Origin: Synechocystis sp. PCC 7338
Lineage (GTDB): Bacteria; Cyanobacteriota; Cyanobacteriia; Cyanobacteriales; Microcystaceae
Assembly: GCF_018282115.1 (NCBI RefSeq)
Contig: NZ_CP054306.1
Coordinates: forward strand, 2,217,488 to 2,281,487
Reading direction: 5' to 3'
Length of the DNA stretch: 64,000 bases
Shown here: positions 1 to 9,566 of the stretch, piece after piece
Position numbering within the stretch: the first letter of the stretch is position 1
Layout: each line of letters opens with the position of its first letter
Program-made: the position numbers and the translations under genes
Notes under the pieces: model-generated
Seen by the model: the letters and a program-made list of their open reading frames with translations, nothing else
Told to the model about the DNA's origin: nothing
Database searches by the model: none

Positions 1-672
1 CTTTGGGTCACGGTGTCGCCAGCGAGCCCAGAAACCCCTTTGTCCACAGTAATTGCATAGATGCGGGCACCCTCGGGAAAACTGCATAACAACGGCCTGC
101 TTGCCACCGTAGTAGCTATATTTTTTTAGATCAACGAGTTCCCAACCAACTCGATAGGCATCTAAATCTTGAATCATCGGAGCAGGTAAGGTCTCAACAA
201 TCTGATCATGGGAGCGGAAAGCAATGCCTTCTACGTTGGCAAGGTTATCGCCGTTCTCAATGGCAGCTATCAGCTTAGGAACGGTGGCTTCGCCTTCGCC
301 ACGAACAATGACATCAATCTGGGGTTCTTGGGTGAGTATGTCGTGAAAATGATAGGTCGGAAAAACTCCACCGTAGACAATGATGAGGTTTGGTAATTCC
401 CTGCGGAAGCGACGGGTCAATTCGACCACGATTGGATGGGCTGAGGTGGAACCGGAGTGGCCGATCAGGAGAATCTGGGGCTGGTGGGTAAAAACTTTTC
501 CAACAATCTCACCATGGGAAAGGGGGCCAAGTTCGGCATCAACCAGAGTGACATCATGGCCAGCATCCAATAAAGAACCGCCCACTAACAAAAGTCCGAG
601 GGGGGGAAGTTGCTCCTGCGGAATACGGCTGCCAATGGCTGGATGGGGTGGATTGACAATGAGGATGCGCAT
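1..672 (-). CDS. bchE: BchE-type Mg-protoporphyrin IX monomethyl ester cyclase, partial (N-terminal 224 residues)
   Basis: The reading frame opens at an ATG at 672 and stays open to the left edge, giving 224 codons with no stop, so the C-terminal half lies outside the window. The N-terminal part (about residues 1-150) reads as a B12-binding domain, starting MRILIVNPPHPAIGSRIP and followed by HSGSTS and YGGVFPTYH. The radical-SAM cluster ligands are C202, C206 and C209 in RGCPHLCNYCGQRGFW. This combination is diagnostic of BchE, the oxygen-independent enzyme that forms the isocyclic ring of chlorophyll and in purple bacteria needs cobalamin. In cyanobacteria it normally serves micro-oxic growth beside the oxygen-dependent AcsF. 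It lies 51 bp behind pyrD on the same strand, so co-transcription is possible. Other B12-radical-SAM enzymes share the fold, but the motif string fits BchE best. Confidence 0.9.
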   Translation of the reverse strand, partial: MRILIVNPPHPAIGSRIPQEQLPPLGLLLVGGSLLDAGHDVTLVDAELGPLSHGEIVGKVFTHQPQILLIGHSGSTSAHPIVVELTRRFRRELPNLIIVYGGVFPTYHFHDILTQEPQIDVIVRGEGEATVPKLIAAIENGDNLANVEGIAFRSHDQIVETLPAPMIQDLDAYRVGWELVDLKKYSYYGGKQAVVMQFSRGCPHLCNYCGQRGFWARWRHRDPK

Positions 673-723
673 GTAAGGTCTACATTAACGACAATGCAAA
701 ATCTCTGTCTAGGTTAGGTATGT

Positions 724-1848
724 CTATTCTGATCCCACTACTTGGCTGATATGGGAAAAACCCTCTGCCGCTAACTTTTCCCCCAAGCCCTGCAAGATAT
801 CCGGGACTACCCAGGGACCCCCATAAATCCAGCCCGTATAAAGCTGTAACAAACTTGCCCCTGCTTGAATTTTTTCCCAGGCATCCTCAGCGGTGAAAAT
901 GCCCCCCACACCAATGATGGGAATGGTGCCGCCGGTTTGTTGATAAATATAGCGAATTACCTCTGTGGCCCGGTCTCGGATTGGTTGACCACTCAGTCCT
1001 CCGGCTTCCTCTTCTATGGGTTGGCCGGTTTGGGGCAAAATTTTTGTCTTTAACCCCGATCGCCGGGTGCTGGTGTTGGTGGCCACGATGCCCGCTAAGT
1101 TATGTTCTTTGACTAAATCAATGATGACGGCGATCGCCTCCCAGGAAAGATCCGGAGAAATTTTCACCAAAATTGGCTTTTGCCAATGATTCGCTGATTG
1201 CAAGCCAGCAAAAATGCGGAGCAACTCATCGGATTCCTGCAAACTACGCAACCCAGGGGTGTTGGGAGAACTGACATTGACCACAAAATAATCCGCCACT
1301 GGGGCCAAAGTCTGGAAGCTGAAAACGTAATCATCCACCGCTTGGTCGAGGGGGGTAATTTTTGATTTACAGAGATTAATGCCAATGGGAATGGTGCGGG
1401 GATAGTACTCCCAGGTACGTTTCAACTTCGCCGCCATGGCCACAGCCCCTTCATTATTGGCTCCCAAACGGTTAAGCACCGCTTGGTCTTGCGGTAGACG
1501 AAACAGGCGGGGACGGTCATTGCCCGGTTGGGCATGTTTGGTCACAGCTCCCAATTCTGCAAAACCAAAACCCAATGCAGGCCAAACAGCGGCGGCCTCT
1601 CCCTCTTTATCACAGCCGGCGGAGAGACCGAGCACGTTGGAAAAATTCAAGCCCCAACAAGTTTGTTGTAAACGGGGGTCTGAATGGGTAAAAGCTTGCT
1701 CCAGTTGTTCCATGGTCACAGCAAAGCCATGGCGATGCATGATATCCACTTTTTTTAAAATTTGGATAAGGCGTTGATGACCCTTTTCCGGATCATTTTT
1801 GGTTACCCATAAAATCAGGGGATAGAGAGAACGAGCAAAACGCAACAT
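724..1848 (-). CDS. pyrD: Dihydroorotate dehydrogenase (quinone), class 2
   Basis: Oxidises dihydroorotate to orotate, the fourth step of pyrimidine synthesis, passing electrons to membrane quinone. The 374-residue product has the class 2 features: an N-terminal membrane-associating segment ([19 protein letters not shown]), the FMN/substrate motif [14 protein letters not shown] near residue 190, KISPDL, and the phosphate-binding stretch [13 protein letters not shown] near the C-terminus. The length is slightly longer than the usual 335-350 residues. The gene points away from ndhA, leaving a 252-bp divergent spacer, and runs toward bchE with a 51-bp gap. I chose the upstream ATG because the amphipathic N-terminus is part of the family. 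Confidence 0.95.
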   Translation of the reverse strand: MLRFARSLYPLILWVTKNDPEKGHQRLIQILKKVDIMHRHGFAVTMEQLEQAFTHSDPRLQQTCWGLNFSNVLGLSAGCDKEGEAAAVWPALGFGFAELGAVTKHAQPGNDRPRLFRLPQDQAVLNRLGANNEGAVAMAAKLKRTWEYYPRTIPIGINLCKSKITPLDQAVDDYVFSFQTLAPVADYFVVNVSSPNTPGLRSLQESDELLRIFAGLQSANHWQKPILVKISPDLSWEAIAVIIDLVKEHNLAGIVATNTSTRRSGLKTKILPQTGQPIEEEAGGLSGQPIRDRATEVIRYIYQQTGGTIPIIGVGGIFTAEDAWEKIQAGASLLQLYTGWIYGGPWVVPDILQGLGEKLAAEGFSHISQVVGSE

Positions 1849-2100
1849 AGGCCGGCAAAAGGGAGTTTTGATGGGGACAGGACTGGTTACTAGATGCCTT
1901 TCAATGGTAGGAAAGCCCCTAGAAGCATCAAAGAACTAGAGCACCATTGCCCGAAAAATAGCGACACACTTCAAGAATCCCAATCATAACCATCAAAGCT
2001 ATTGGGACTATACTAAGCAGGTAAATTTCATTACAATAATCGGCAAGCTTGCTGAGTTGAGACTCAGTTACTCATTTCAACCCTCCCAGCGGACGGCACC

Positions 2101-3219
2101 ATGACTTCAGGCATTGATCTTCAGAATAGTTTTCTTCAGTCACTGCAAGGTTTCGGCCTGCCCCCAGGATTAGCGAAGCTGTTTTGGATTCCCCTTCCCT
2201 CCATTTTGATGATCATCGGAGCCACCGTGGGGGTGTTAGTGGTGGTTTGGCTAGAAAGAAAAATTTCCGCCGCCGCTCAGCAGAGGATTGGGCCAGAATA
2301 CGCCGGTCCCTTGGGGGTGTTACAACCTGTGGCCGATGGCATCAAGCTGGTGTTTAAGGAGGATGTGGTGCCGGCCAAGGCTGACCCTTGGTTATTTACC
2401 ATTGGCCCCGTGCTGGTGGTACTACCGGTTTTCCTTTCCTATCTCATTGTTCCCTTCGGCCAGAATTTGGTCATCACCGACATTAACGTTGGTATTTTTC
2501 TCTGGATTGCCCTGTCCAGCATTGCGCCCATTGGGCTGTTGATGTCTGGTTACGCTTCCAACAATAAGTACTCCCTTTTGGGGGGGCTAAGGGCGGCGGC
2601 ACAGTCCATTAGCTACGAAATTCCCCTCTCCCTAGCGGTGTTAGCGATCGTGATGATGTCCAACAGCCTCAGCACCATCGATATTGTTGAACAACAGTCT
2701 GGCTACGGCATTTTGGGGTGGAATATTTGGCGTCAGCCAGTGGGCTTCCTAATTTTTTGGATTGCGGCCCTGGCAGAATGTGAACGCCTACCCTTTGACC
2801 TACCAGAAGCTGAAGAGGAATTGGTGGCAGGTTATCAGACCGAATATGCTGGGATGAAATTCGCCTTGTTCTACCTTGGTTCCTACGTTAACCTTGTACT
2901 TTCTGCCCTGGTATTTTCGGTACTCTATCTGGGCGGTTGGGATTTCCCCATTCCCCTAGAAAATGTGGCTGATTGGCTGGGGGTTGTACCCACCACTTCC
3001 TGGTTACAGGTGATAATGGCAGCCCTAGGTATCACCATGACGGTATTGAAATCCTATTTTCTGATCTTCATTGCCATCCTACTGCGCTGGACTGTGCCCA
3101 GGGTGCGGATTGACCAATTATTGAACCTAGGCTGGAAATTTTTACTGCCCGTTGCCCTAGCAAACCTTCTAATTACCGCTGGACTGAAGTTGACCTTTCC
3201 CATGGCCTTTGGCGGTTAG
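2101..3219 (+). CDS. ndhA: NDH-1 subunit NdhA (NuoH homologue)
   Basis: Multi-spanning membrane subunit of the thylakoid NDH-1 complex, at the junction of the membrane arm and the ferredoxin-accepting peripheral arm, where plastoquinone binds. The 372-residue product has about eight hydrophobic segments and the NuoH/NdhA signature stretches [17 protein letters not shown] (about residue 60) and [20 protein letters not shown] (about residue 223). It heads the ndhA-I-G-E cluster, the conserved cyanobacterial and chloroplast order. Spacers of 127, 94 and 141 bp separate the genes. These are long for an operon but all genes are co-directional and no clear terminator lies between them. No strong Shine-Dalgarno sequence precedes the ATG. 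Confidence 0.97.
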   Translation: MTSGIDLQNSFLQSLQGFGLPPGLAKLFWIPLPSILMIIGATVGVLVVVWLERKISAAAQQRIGPEYAGPLGVLQPVADGIKLVFKEDVVPAKADPWLFTIGPVLVVLPVFLSYLIVPFGQNLVITDINVGIFLWIALSSIAPIGLLMSGYASNNKYSLLGGLRAAAQSISYEIPLSLAVLAIVMMSNSLSTIDIVEQQSGYGILGWNIWRQPVGFLIFWIAALAECERLPFDLPEAEEELVAGYQTEYAGMKFALFYLGSYVNLVLSALVFSVLYLGGWDFPIPLENVADWLGVVPTTSWLQVIMAALGITMTVLKSYFLIFIAILLRWTVPRVRIDQLLNLGWKFLLPVALANLLITAGLKLTFPMAFGG

Positions 3220-3346
3220 TTTCGACGGGGCGGTGCAGATGGGTTTCGAGATAACTGATATTGCTTGATTCCGGCTTCTAACTTTTTCCAACTGCCTCTA
3301 GGTTTGTTTGACTTTTTACCCTCTACCCTTTTCCCTTCTGAAAGCT

Positions 3347-3928
3347 ATGTTCAACAATATTCTCAAGCAGGTTGGCGACTACGCTAAAGAGAGTTTGCAA
3401 GCGGCTAAGTACATCGGTCAGGGGTTAGCAGTTACCTTCGACCACATGAGTCGTCGGCCCGTCACAGTGCAATATCCCTACGAAAAGCTAATTCCTTCGG
3501 AGCGGTTCCGGGGCAGAATTCATTTTGAGTTTGATAAGTGCATTTCCTGTGAAGTTTGTGTGCGGGTCTGTCCCATTAACTTGCCAGTGGTGGACTGGGA
3601 ATTTAACAAGACAGTTAAGAAAAAAGAACTCAAACATTACAGCATCGACTTCGGAGTTTGTATTTTCTGCGGCAACTGTGTGGAGTACTGTCCCACCAAC
3701 TGTCTCTCCATGACAGAGGAATATGAGTTGGCGGCCTACGATCGCCATGATCTGAATTATGACAACGTCGCCTTGGGCAGGTTGCCCTATAAAGTAACTG
3801 AAGATCCGATGGTGACCCCCCTGCGGGAGCTAGGCTATTTGCCCAAAGGAGTGCTAGAACCCCATGATTTGCCTAAAGACAGTCAACGGGCCGGACAGCA
3901 TCCGGAAGATTTGGTGAAAGCGGAATAA
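3347..3928 (+). CDS. ndhI: NDH-1 subunit NdhI, 2x[4Fe-4S] ferredoxin-type
   Basis: Carries two [4Fe-4S] clusters that relay electrons through the peripheral arm of NDH-1 toward plastoquinone. The two cluster motifs are plain: [12 protein letters not shown] (about residue 64) and [12 protein letters not shown] (about residue 105). The frame is open further upstream to 3308, but those 13 extra residues are unlike the family. The ATG at 3347 gives the expected [17 protein letters not shown] start and a 193-residue protein, the usual cyanobacterial length. The long C-terminal tail after the second cluster, rich in charged residues, is typical of cyanobacterial NdhI. Confidence 0.96.
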   Translation: MFNNILKQVGDYAKESLQAAKYIGQGLAVTFDHMSRRPVTVQYPYEKLIPSERFRGRIHFEFDKCISCEVCVRVCPINLPVVDWEFNKTVKKKELKHYSIDFGVCIFCGNCVEYCPTNCLSMTEEYELAAYDRHDLNYDNVALGRLPYKVTEDPMVTPLRELGYLPKGVLEPHDLPKDSQRAGQHPEDLVKAE

Positions 3929-4022
3929 ATTTGTGCTTTATTCCTTGGCTTTACCCGTTAAAGTAAACTCGTTGTGACCTGATTTTGTTCTTCCACTATC
4001 CCTACCTAGGAGATTAACCACT

Positions 4023-4619
4023 GTGAATTTAGCTGAAGGTGTTCAGTACATATCCTTCTTAATACTGGCTTTTTTAGTCATTGGGGCGGCCCTGGGGGTC
4101 GTACTGCTCTCTAATATTGTTTATTCTGCCTTCCTGTTGGGGGGGGTCTTCCTTAGTATTTCGGGTATTTATATCCTGCTCAATGCGGATTTTGTAGCGG
4201 CGGCCCAAGTGCTGGTTTATGTGGGAGCGGTTAGCGTACTTATTCTTTTCGCCATTATGTTGGTCAATAAACGGGAAGATTTTTCCAAAATTCCCGGTCG
4301 TTGGCTGAGAAATCTTTCCACCGCCCTGGTCTGTGCCGGCATCTTTGCCCTGTTGAGCACCATGGTGTTAATTACTCCTTGGCAAATTAATGAAACGGGG
4401 CCTTTTGTGGAGAACACCCTGGTCACCATTGGGAAACACTTTTTCAGTGATTACCTCCTGCCCTTCGAGTTGGCTTCCGTTCTGCTCTTGATGGCTATGG
4501 TGGGGGCAATTATTTTGGCCCGTCGGGACCTAATTCCCGAACTATCCCAGGAAGATAAAACCTCCACTGCACTCACTTTGCCAGAGCGTCCCCGGGAGTT
4601 AACTTCTGCCTCCAAATAG
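4023..4619 (+). CDS. ndhG: NDH-1 subunit NdhG (NuoJ homologue)
   Basis: Membrane subunit of NDH-1 with about five hydrophobic helices. The stretch FVAAAQVLVYVGAVSVLILFAIMLV (given here as positions about 57-81, key residues Y-V-G-A) is the NuoJ/NdhG signature helix with its pi-bulge. The start is GTG at 4023, supported by AGGAG nine bases upstream (4009-4013). The product is 198 residues, the usual size. It sits third in ndhA-I-G-E. Confidence 0.95.
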   Translation: MNLAEGVQYISFLILAFLVIGAALGVVLLSNIVYSAFLLGGVFLSISGIYILLNADFVAAAQVLVYVGAVSVLILFAIMLVNKREDFSKIPGRWLRNLSTALVCAGIFALLSTMVLITPWQINETGPFVENTLVTIGKHFFSDYLLPFELASVLLLMAMVGAIILARRDLIPELSQEDKTSTALTLPERPRELTSASK

Positions 4620-4760
4620 GCGTTGGCTAACGAAGGTTAGTGGGAGTTTTTTGAGCCCGGCCGGTTGATTGGGCAAAATTTAAGCAAAAATCTTCCTCTC
4701 TAACCTAATTTTATTTACGATTTTATTCATTAACTCTAGTTAAATTTCCCTTACCCCACT

Positions 4761-5072
4761 ATGCATTTGCAACTCCAATATTGCTTGATTCTAGCGGCCG
4801 CCCTGTTTTGCATTGGAATTTATGGTCTCATCACTAGCCGTAATGCCGTGCGGGTGTTGATGTCCATTGAATTGTTGCTGAACGCAGTTAACCTCAACTT
4901 GATGGGCTTTTCCAATTACCTTGATCCCAGCAACATTCGGGGCCAGGTATTTGCTATTTTTGTCATTACCATTGCCGCCGCTGAAGCTGCTGTGGGTCTG
5001 GCGATCGTGCTGGCCATTTACCGCAACCGGGAAACAACCGATATGGAACAATTTAATCTACTGAAGTGGTAG
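4761..5072 (+). CDS. ndhE: NDH-1 subunit NdhE (NuoK homologue)
   Basis: Smallest core membrane subunit of NDH-1, 103 residues with three transmembrane helices. The proton-channel acidic residues sit in the conserved contexts [13 protein letters not shown] (helix 2) and [17 protein letters not shown] (helix 3). It ends the ndhAIGE cluster. A tnpB element begins only about 15 bp after its stop, so whatever originally followed ndhE, including its terminator, is now separated from it. Confidence 0.96.
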   Translation: MHLQLQYCLILAAALFCIGIYGLITSRNAVRVLMSIELLLNAVNLNLMGFSNYLDPSNIRGQVFAIFVITIAAAEAAVGLAIVLAIYRNRETTDMEQFNLLKW

Positions 5073-5220
5073 AAGATATCAGGATTTTGACATCCTCCCC
5101 GCCGCAAGGGACGGGGATTCCTAAGACTCACGACTTAGGTTTCTGCTTCATAGCACCTACCTTCACAGACTTACTCTGTTCGGGTCTTACGGTCGCTCCA
5201 CAGACTGAAACGGCAAGCCC
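5067..5220 (-). ncRNA. Predicted omega RNA (reRNA) of the tnpB element
   Basis: In characterised TnpB systems the guide RNA scaffold spans the 3' end of tnpB and the right end, and the guide is the flanking DNA just outside the element. Here the minus-strand transcript would run through the tnpB stop at 5128 and the CCCCGTC/GGCGGGG hairpin, end its scaffold near GGATGTCAA at about 5087, and use about 5067-5086 as the guide. That guide matches the 3' end and downstream edge of ndhE. The 5' boundary is a guess taken from the typical scaffold size. Confidence 0.45.
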
Positions 5221-6415
5221 TGCCGCCAAAATGTTCTTCCCAGCATTGATGTCACGATCATGGGTTGTCCCACAACTTGGACATTGCCAAGAGCGAATAT
5301 TCAAGGGCATCTTATCGACGATATGCCCACAGGAACTACATCGCTTGGAAGAAGGGAACCAACGGTCAATCTTGACCAGATTCCTTCCATACCAACGACA
5401 TTTATAGTCCAATTGACGAACAAACTCGCCCCAGCCACTATCGCTAATGGAGAAGGCGAGTTTTCTGTTTTTGACCATATTTTTGACGGAGAGATCCTCA
5501 ACTGCAATCGTTTGGTTTTCACGAACGAGTTGAGTAGTCAATTTATGGAAGAAATCTTTACGGGAATCAGTAATTTTAAGGTGAATTTTGGCAACTTTAC
5601 GTCGTGCCTTCTCCCTATTCTTAGACCCCTTTTGTTTACGGGCAAGGCGTTTTTGCGCCAGATTCAAACGACGGTGATGCTTCCTGAATTGTTTAGGGTT
5701 GGCAATCTTGTCACCATTACTGGTAGCAATCAAGCTTGTTACCCCTAAATCAATACCAATGGCATTGCTATTAACAGGTAATGGTTTGATGGTTAAGTCA
5801 TCAAAACGAACGGCAATATGCCACCGGCCTGATGGATGGAGCCGCACTGTTAGACTGGTTGGTTCACACCCTTTCGAAATCTGCCTTGACCAGCGAATAT
5901 CCAGAGGTTCGGAACACTTGGCTAAGTAAACTTGCCCATCCCTAAATCGGAATGCGGCTTTTGTGAATTCTGCACTACCTCCTTGATGTTTCTTCTTAAA
6001 GTTGGGGTATTTCGCCCGACCCGCAAAGAAATTAGTGAAAGCAGTTTGAAGATTCCGCAGACCTTGTTGAAGAGGAACGGAGCTCACTTCATTAAGAAAG
6101 TCTAATTCTTCCTCTTTTTTCCATCCAGTCAACATTAAGGATGTTTCGTTATAGCCGATGCGTTCTTGACGCTCGTACCACCCCTGGGTTCGTTCATGGA
6201 GAGCCTTGTTGTACACCAACCTTACGCAACCCAACGTGCGGCGCAAGAGATTCTCTTGTTCCGGTGTCGGGTAGAAGCGGTAGCGGTGTGACTTTTCCAT
6301 ACCTTACAGTTTAACACCTTGCTTGTAATATTGGGTGGCATGAGTCTGACTAGCAAGGAATTAAGGCACTCGGCGCATCCCAGCCCTAAAGGACTGGGTT
6401 TTCCCGTGCCATATG
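5087..6415 (-). mobile_element. IS200/IS605 superfamily element, IS1341-like (tnpB only)
   Basis: A roughly 1.33-kb element carrying one intact tnpB and no tnpA, so it could move only if a TnpA is supplied elsewhere. Both ends show the subterminal hairpins expected of single-strand-transposed IS elements. The right end has CCCCGTC...GGCGGGG at 5097-5116 (minus-strand reading), followed by GGATGTCAA at 5087-5095. The left end has CCCAG...CTGGG at 6379-6398. No target duplication is expected for this class. The exact left boundary (about 6400-6420) cannot be fixed from one copy. Insertion lies immediately 3' of ndhE and does not break a gene. Confidence 0.8.
5128..6300 (-). CDS. tnpB: TnpB, RNA-guided RuvC-type nuclease of an IS1341-like element
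   Basis: 390 residues, full length for the family. The N-terminal wedge-like region begins KSHRYRFYPTPEQE. The RuvC triad appears intact: D184 in GIDLGVTSL, E269 in VEDLSVKNM, and D348/D350 in HDRDINAGKN. A zinc ribbon between the last two acids has C321, C324, C340 and C343 (CSSCGH...CPSCG). TnpB proteins are ancestors of Cas12 and use an RNA from the element's right end to cut the empty donor site, which helps the element persist. The reading frame has no frameshift, suggesting recent or selected activity. The gene is antisense to the ndh cluster. Confidence 0.92.
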   Translation of the reverse strand: MEKSHRYRFYPTPEQENLLRRTLGCVRLVYNKALHERTQGWYERQERIGYNETSLMLTGWKKEEELDFLNEVSSVPLQQGLRNLQTAFTNFFAGRAKYPNFKKKHQGGSAEFTKAAFRFRDGQVYLAKCSEPLDIRWSRQISKGCEPTSLTVRLHPSGRWHIAVRFDDLTIKPLPVNSNAIGIDLGVTSLIATSNGDKIANPKQFRKHHRRLNLAQKRLARKQKGSKNREKARRKVAKIHLKITDSRKDFFHKLTTQLVRENQTIAVEDLSVKNMVKNRKLAFSISDSGWGEFVRQLDYKCRWYGRNLVKIDRWFPSSKRCSSCGHIVDKMPLNIRSWQCPSCGTTHDRDINAGKNILAAGLAVSVCGATVRPEQSKSVKVGAMKQKPKS

Positions 6416-6566
6416 TCGATAAAGTGTTTTACCCCCCCTAGCCTCCCAATTCTGGGGTCAATAGTGTTCAAATTCCCCCAAACTTGCCGACGCTTTAGTG
6501 AGGATATTTAGGGGGCGGATCATGACTTTTTAAACAAGCTCTTGGATAACGATAAATAAGCTGAAA

Positions 6567-6621
6567 GTGGTGCTCTGTTTTGATCCAAAGATTGATCTGA
6601 AAGGGCACCACAAGCTTTTTT
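6567..6621 (+). terminator. Rho-independent-like terminator, plus strand
   Basis: Perfect 7-bp stem GTGGTGC (6567-6573) / GCACCAC (6605-6611), with an inner GATC/GATC pairing, followed after AAGC by six T at 6616-6621. The T run is on the plus strand. It may be the original ndh-operon terminator displaced by the IS insertion. It also overlaps the tail of valS, so it could act on valS transcripts as a hairpin. Confidence 0.5.
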
Positions 6622-9352
6622 AGCCCAACATTTTCAGTCGTTCCTGGAGCATTTGCCGTTGAACAGCAGCGGCGTTGAGGGATTCCCGAGCTCCGGCAAT
6701 TACTTCCTCCGGTGCTTTATTGACAAAACCGGGATTGCTGAGGCGTTTTTCGATGCTTTCATATTCTTTGCTGACTTTGTCCAAGGTTTTTTGGATTTTA
6801 TTGCGGAGAATATCCAAGTCCACTAGTCCGGACAGGGGAATCAATACCTGGACTGTGTCCACCACTCCGGCGATCGCCTGGGTTTGTTCTGGGGGGAGTT
6901 GGGGCACAACCTGGAGATTTTCCACTTTGCCGATGTCCTGAATATAGGTTTCCCCTAGTTGTAGGGTTTGTCGTTCCTGGTCATTTTCACTTTGGAGGAT
7001 AACTGTGACTATGTCCCCTGGTTTAATGCCCGCTTCCGCGCGGAGATTGCGGATGGTGCGGAGGGTATTGATCAACAGGTCGAACTGAGCTTCCAACCCT
7101 GGATCGATTAGGGACTGAATTACCTCTGGATAGTTTTGCAACGCGAGAAATTCTCCCTCGGCCTGGTGCAGAGTTTGCCATAGTTCCTCGGTAATGTGGG
7201 GCATAAAGGGATGGAGCAACTTAATAATGCTGTCCAACGTGTGGGCCAAAACTTGGCGGGCTACCTGTTGACGTTGTTTACCAATTTCGCCCCCTTCCTT
7301 ATTCCAGAGTCTGGGTTTAGCTAGCTCAATGTACCAGTCGCAAAAATCGCCCCAAATGAACTCGTATAGACCTTTAGCCGCTTCCCCTAAGCCATAATTT
7401 TCTATTTGCCCACGGGTTTGCTGAACAACTTGATTTAGACGGGAGAGGATCCACCTGTCCGCCAATTCCAGATTTTCCACGGCGGCTAGACCCAATTGCT
7501 GCGGAGTTTGACCATCCAGGTTCATCATCACAAATCGAGCCGCATTCCACAGTTTATTGGCAAAGTTACGGGACGCTTCCACCGACTCCGATTCGTCTTT
7601 TTGGCGATCGTATTGCAGGCTAATGTCCTGACCTGCCCCGGCCACTTCCCGAATCAGAGTGTAGCGCAGGGCATCGGTGCCATATTTATTGATTAGCAAC
7701 AGGGGATCAATGCCGTTATTGGCAGACTTAGACATTTTTTTGCCATTTTCATCCCGCACCAAGCCGTGGATATAGACATCCTTAAAGGGCATTTGTCCAG
7801 TGAAGTGGCCCGCCATCATGGTCATCCTGGCCACCCAGAAAAAGATAATGTCAAAACCCGTTACTAGGGTGCTGGTGGGGTAATACTTAGCTAAATCATC
7901 GGTCTGTTCGGGCCACCCCATGGTGGAAAAGGGCCATAGCCCCGAAGAAAACCATGTGTCCAACACATCGGGGTCCTGTTGCAATTGCACCGTCGGGCCA
8001 TATTCTGCTTCCGCTTTAGCTAAGGCTTCCGCCTCATCATAGGCCACAATGAAAGAGGTATTATCGGCAATTGCTCCATTGGTTTCACTGACAACGTACC
8101 AAGCGGGAATTTGATGACCCCACCACAGTTGCCGGGAAATACACCAATCTTTGAGTTTTACCAACCAGTCCCGATAAACCTTACCCCACCGTTCCGGCAC
8201 AAAATTAGGAGAATTGTCCTCATCCAAACAGGCCAGGGCATTCTGGGCCAGGCTTTCGATTTTGACAAACCATTGGGTGGATAACAGCGGCTCCACTGGC
8301 ACTTTACCTCTGTCACTGTAGGGGACGGAATGACGATAGGGTTCAATTTTGACGAGAAAACCCTGGGCTTCTAGGGCTTGCACCACATTTTTGCGGGCTT
8401 CAAAGCGGTCTTGACCAGCAAAGTCCCCACCATTCTCATTCAGGGAACCGTCTTTGTTGAGCAGATTAATAAAAGGTAAATTGTGCCGTTGCCCCATGAC
8501 AAAATCGTTGGGATCGTGGGCAGGAGTTACTTTCACGCAGCCGGTGCCAAATTCTGGATCCACCAACTCATCGGCCACAATGGGAATCTCCCGATTCATT
8601 AAAGGTAGGGTGATGGTTTTGCCCACCATGGCAGCATAGCGTTGATCATGGGGATTAACCGCCACTCCCGTATCTCCCAGCATGGTTTCTGGTCGGGTGG
8701 TAGCCACCACTACTTCTCCACTGCCGTCGGTGAGGGGATAACGGAAATACCAGAGATGACCGTCCACCTCTTGGTTTTCCACTTCCAAATCCGATACCGC
8801 TGACTGGGAGGCCGGACACCAATTGACCAGATAATTTCCTCGGTAAATTAACCCTTCTTCGTACAACCTAATAAATGCCGTTTTGACTGCTTGGGAAAGT
8901 CCTTCATCCATGGTGAACCTTTCCCTAGTCCAGTCCACGGAAACTCCTAAGCGGCGCAGTTGATTGACAATGGTACTGCCGGACTCCGCTTTCCATTGCC
9001 AAGCTAGCTCTAAAAACTCCTCCCGTCCCAGGTCATGCCGAGTTTTTCCCTCCGCTTTTAACTGACGCTCCAAAATAGTCTGTACAGCAATGCTAGCGTG
9101 ATCAGTCCCCGGCAACCAGAGAGTGTTGTCCCCCCGCATCCGGTGGTAACGCACTAAAGTATCAATGAGGGAACTCTCAAAGGCGTGGCCCATGTGCAAA
9201 CTGCCTGTCACATTAGGGGGAGGAATTACCACACAATAGGGTTCTCCTGGGGCTTGAGGATCGGCTTGAAACGCATGACTTTCTTCCCAAGCTGTTTGCC
9301 ATTTGGCTTCGGTCACGGTGGGATCGTATTGGGGAGGCAGGGAGGTGGTCAT
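6620..9352 (-). CDS. valS: Valyl-tRNA synthetase
   Basis: Class I aminoacyl-tRNA synthetase charging tRNA-Val. The 910-residue product has the HIGH box as HMGH in [15 protein letters not shown] (about residue 45-59) and the KMSKS box in [16 protein letters not shown] (about residue 540). The CP1 editing domain lies between them, including the [15 protein letters not shown] stretch. The C-terminal region ends in a coiled-coil arm ([20 protein letters not shown] onward) typical of ValRS. Length is normal. It stands alone between the IS element and the FIST gene, transcribed leftward. Confidence 0.97.
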   Translation of the reverse strand: MTTSLPPQYDPTVTEAKWQTAWEESHAFQADPQAPGEPYCVVIPPPNVTGSLHMGHAFESSLIDTLVRYHRMRGDNTLWLPGTDHASIAVQTILERQLKAEGKTRHDLGREEFLELAWQWKAESGSTIVNQLRRLGVSVDWTRERFTMDEGLSQAVKTAFIRLYEEGLIYRGNYLVNWCPASQSAVSDLEVENQEVDGHLWYFRYPLTDGSGEVVVATTRPETMLGDTGVAVNPHDQRYAAMVGKTITLPLMNREIPIVADELVDPEFGTGCVKVTPAHDPNDFVMGQRHNLPFINLLNKDGSLNENGGDFAGQDRFEARKNVVQALEAQGFLVKIEPYRHSVPYSDRGKVPVEPLLSTQWFVKIESLAQNALACLDEDNSPNFVPERWGKVYRDWLVKLKDWCISRQLWWGHQIPAWYVVSETNGAIADNTSFIVAYDEAEALAKAEAEYGPTVQLQQDPDVLDTWFSSGLWPFSTMGWPEQTDDLAKYYPTSTLVTGFDIIFFWVARMTMMAGHFTGQMPFKDVYIHGLVRDENGKKMSKSANNGIDPLLLINKYGTDALRYTLIREVAGAGQDISLQYDRQKDESESVEASRNFANKLWNAARFVMMNLDGQTPQQLGLAAVENLELADRWILSRLNQVVQQTRGQIENYGLGEAAKGLYEFIWGDFCDWYIELAKPRLWNKEGGEIGKQRQQVARQVLAHTLDSIIKLLHPFMPHITEELWQTLHQAEGEFLALQNYPEVIQSLIDPGLEAQFDLLINTLRTIRNLRAEAGIKPGDIVTVILQSENDQERQTLQLGETYIQDIGKVENLQVVPQLPPEQTQAIAGVVDTVQVLIPLSGLVDLDILRNKIQKTLDKVSKEYESIEKRLSNPGFVNKAPEEVIAGARESLNAAAVQRQMLQERLKMLG

Positions 9353-9566
9353 GGGGTGGAGTTCACTGTTAGGCCTTCATCATTTTGCCATAGGTTAGGA
9401 GGGGGAATTGGTGAGGCTAAGGTTGGGCTAGGGCAAAATTTCCCCCATGGTTTTCTGCAATTTGATCCGAGAAGTTACGATGGTAGTCTGAACCAGTCTC
9501 AATTTTGGGCAAGGTTTTCAGCAACCGTTGGAATTCGGTCGAGTATCCAATTACTTTATTTTTGCC

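Noticed and set aside
380-676. Plus-strand ORF of 98 residues
   Set aside because: It is the opposite strand of bchE; no family pattern.
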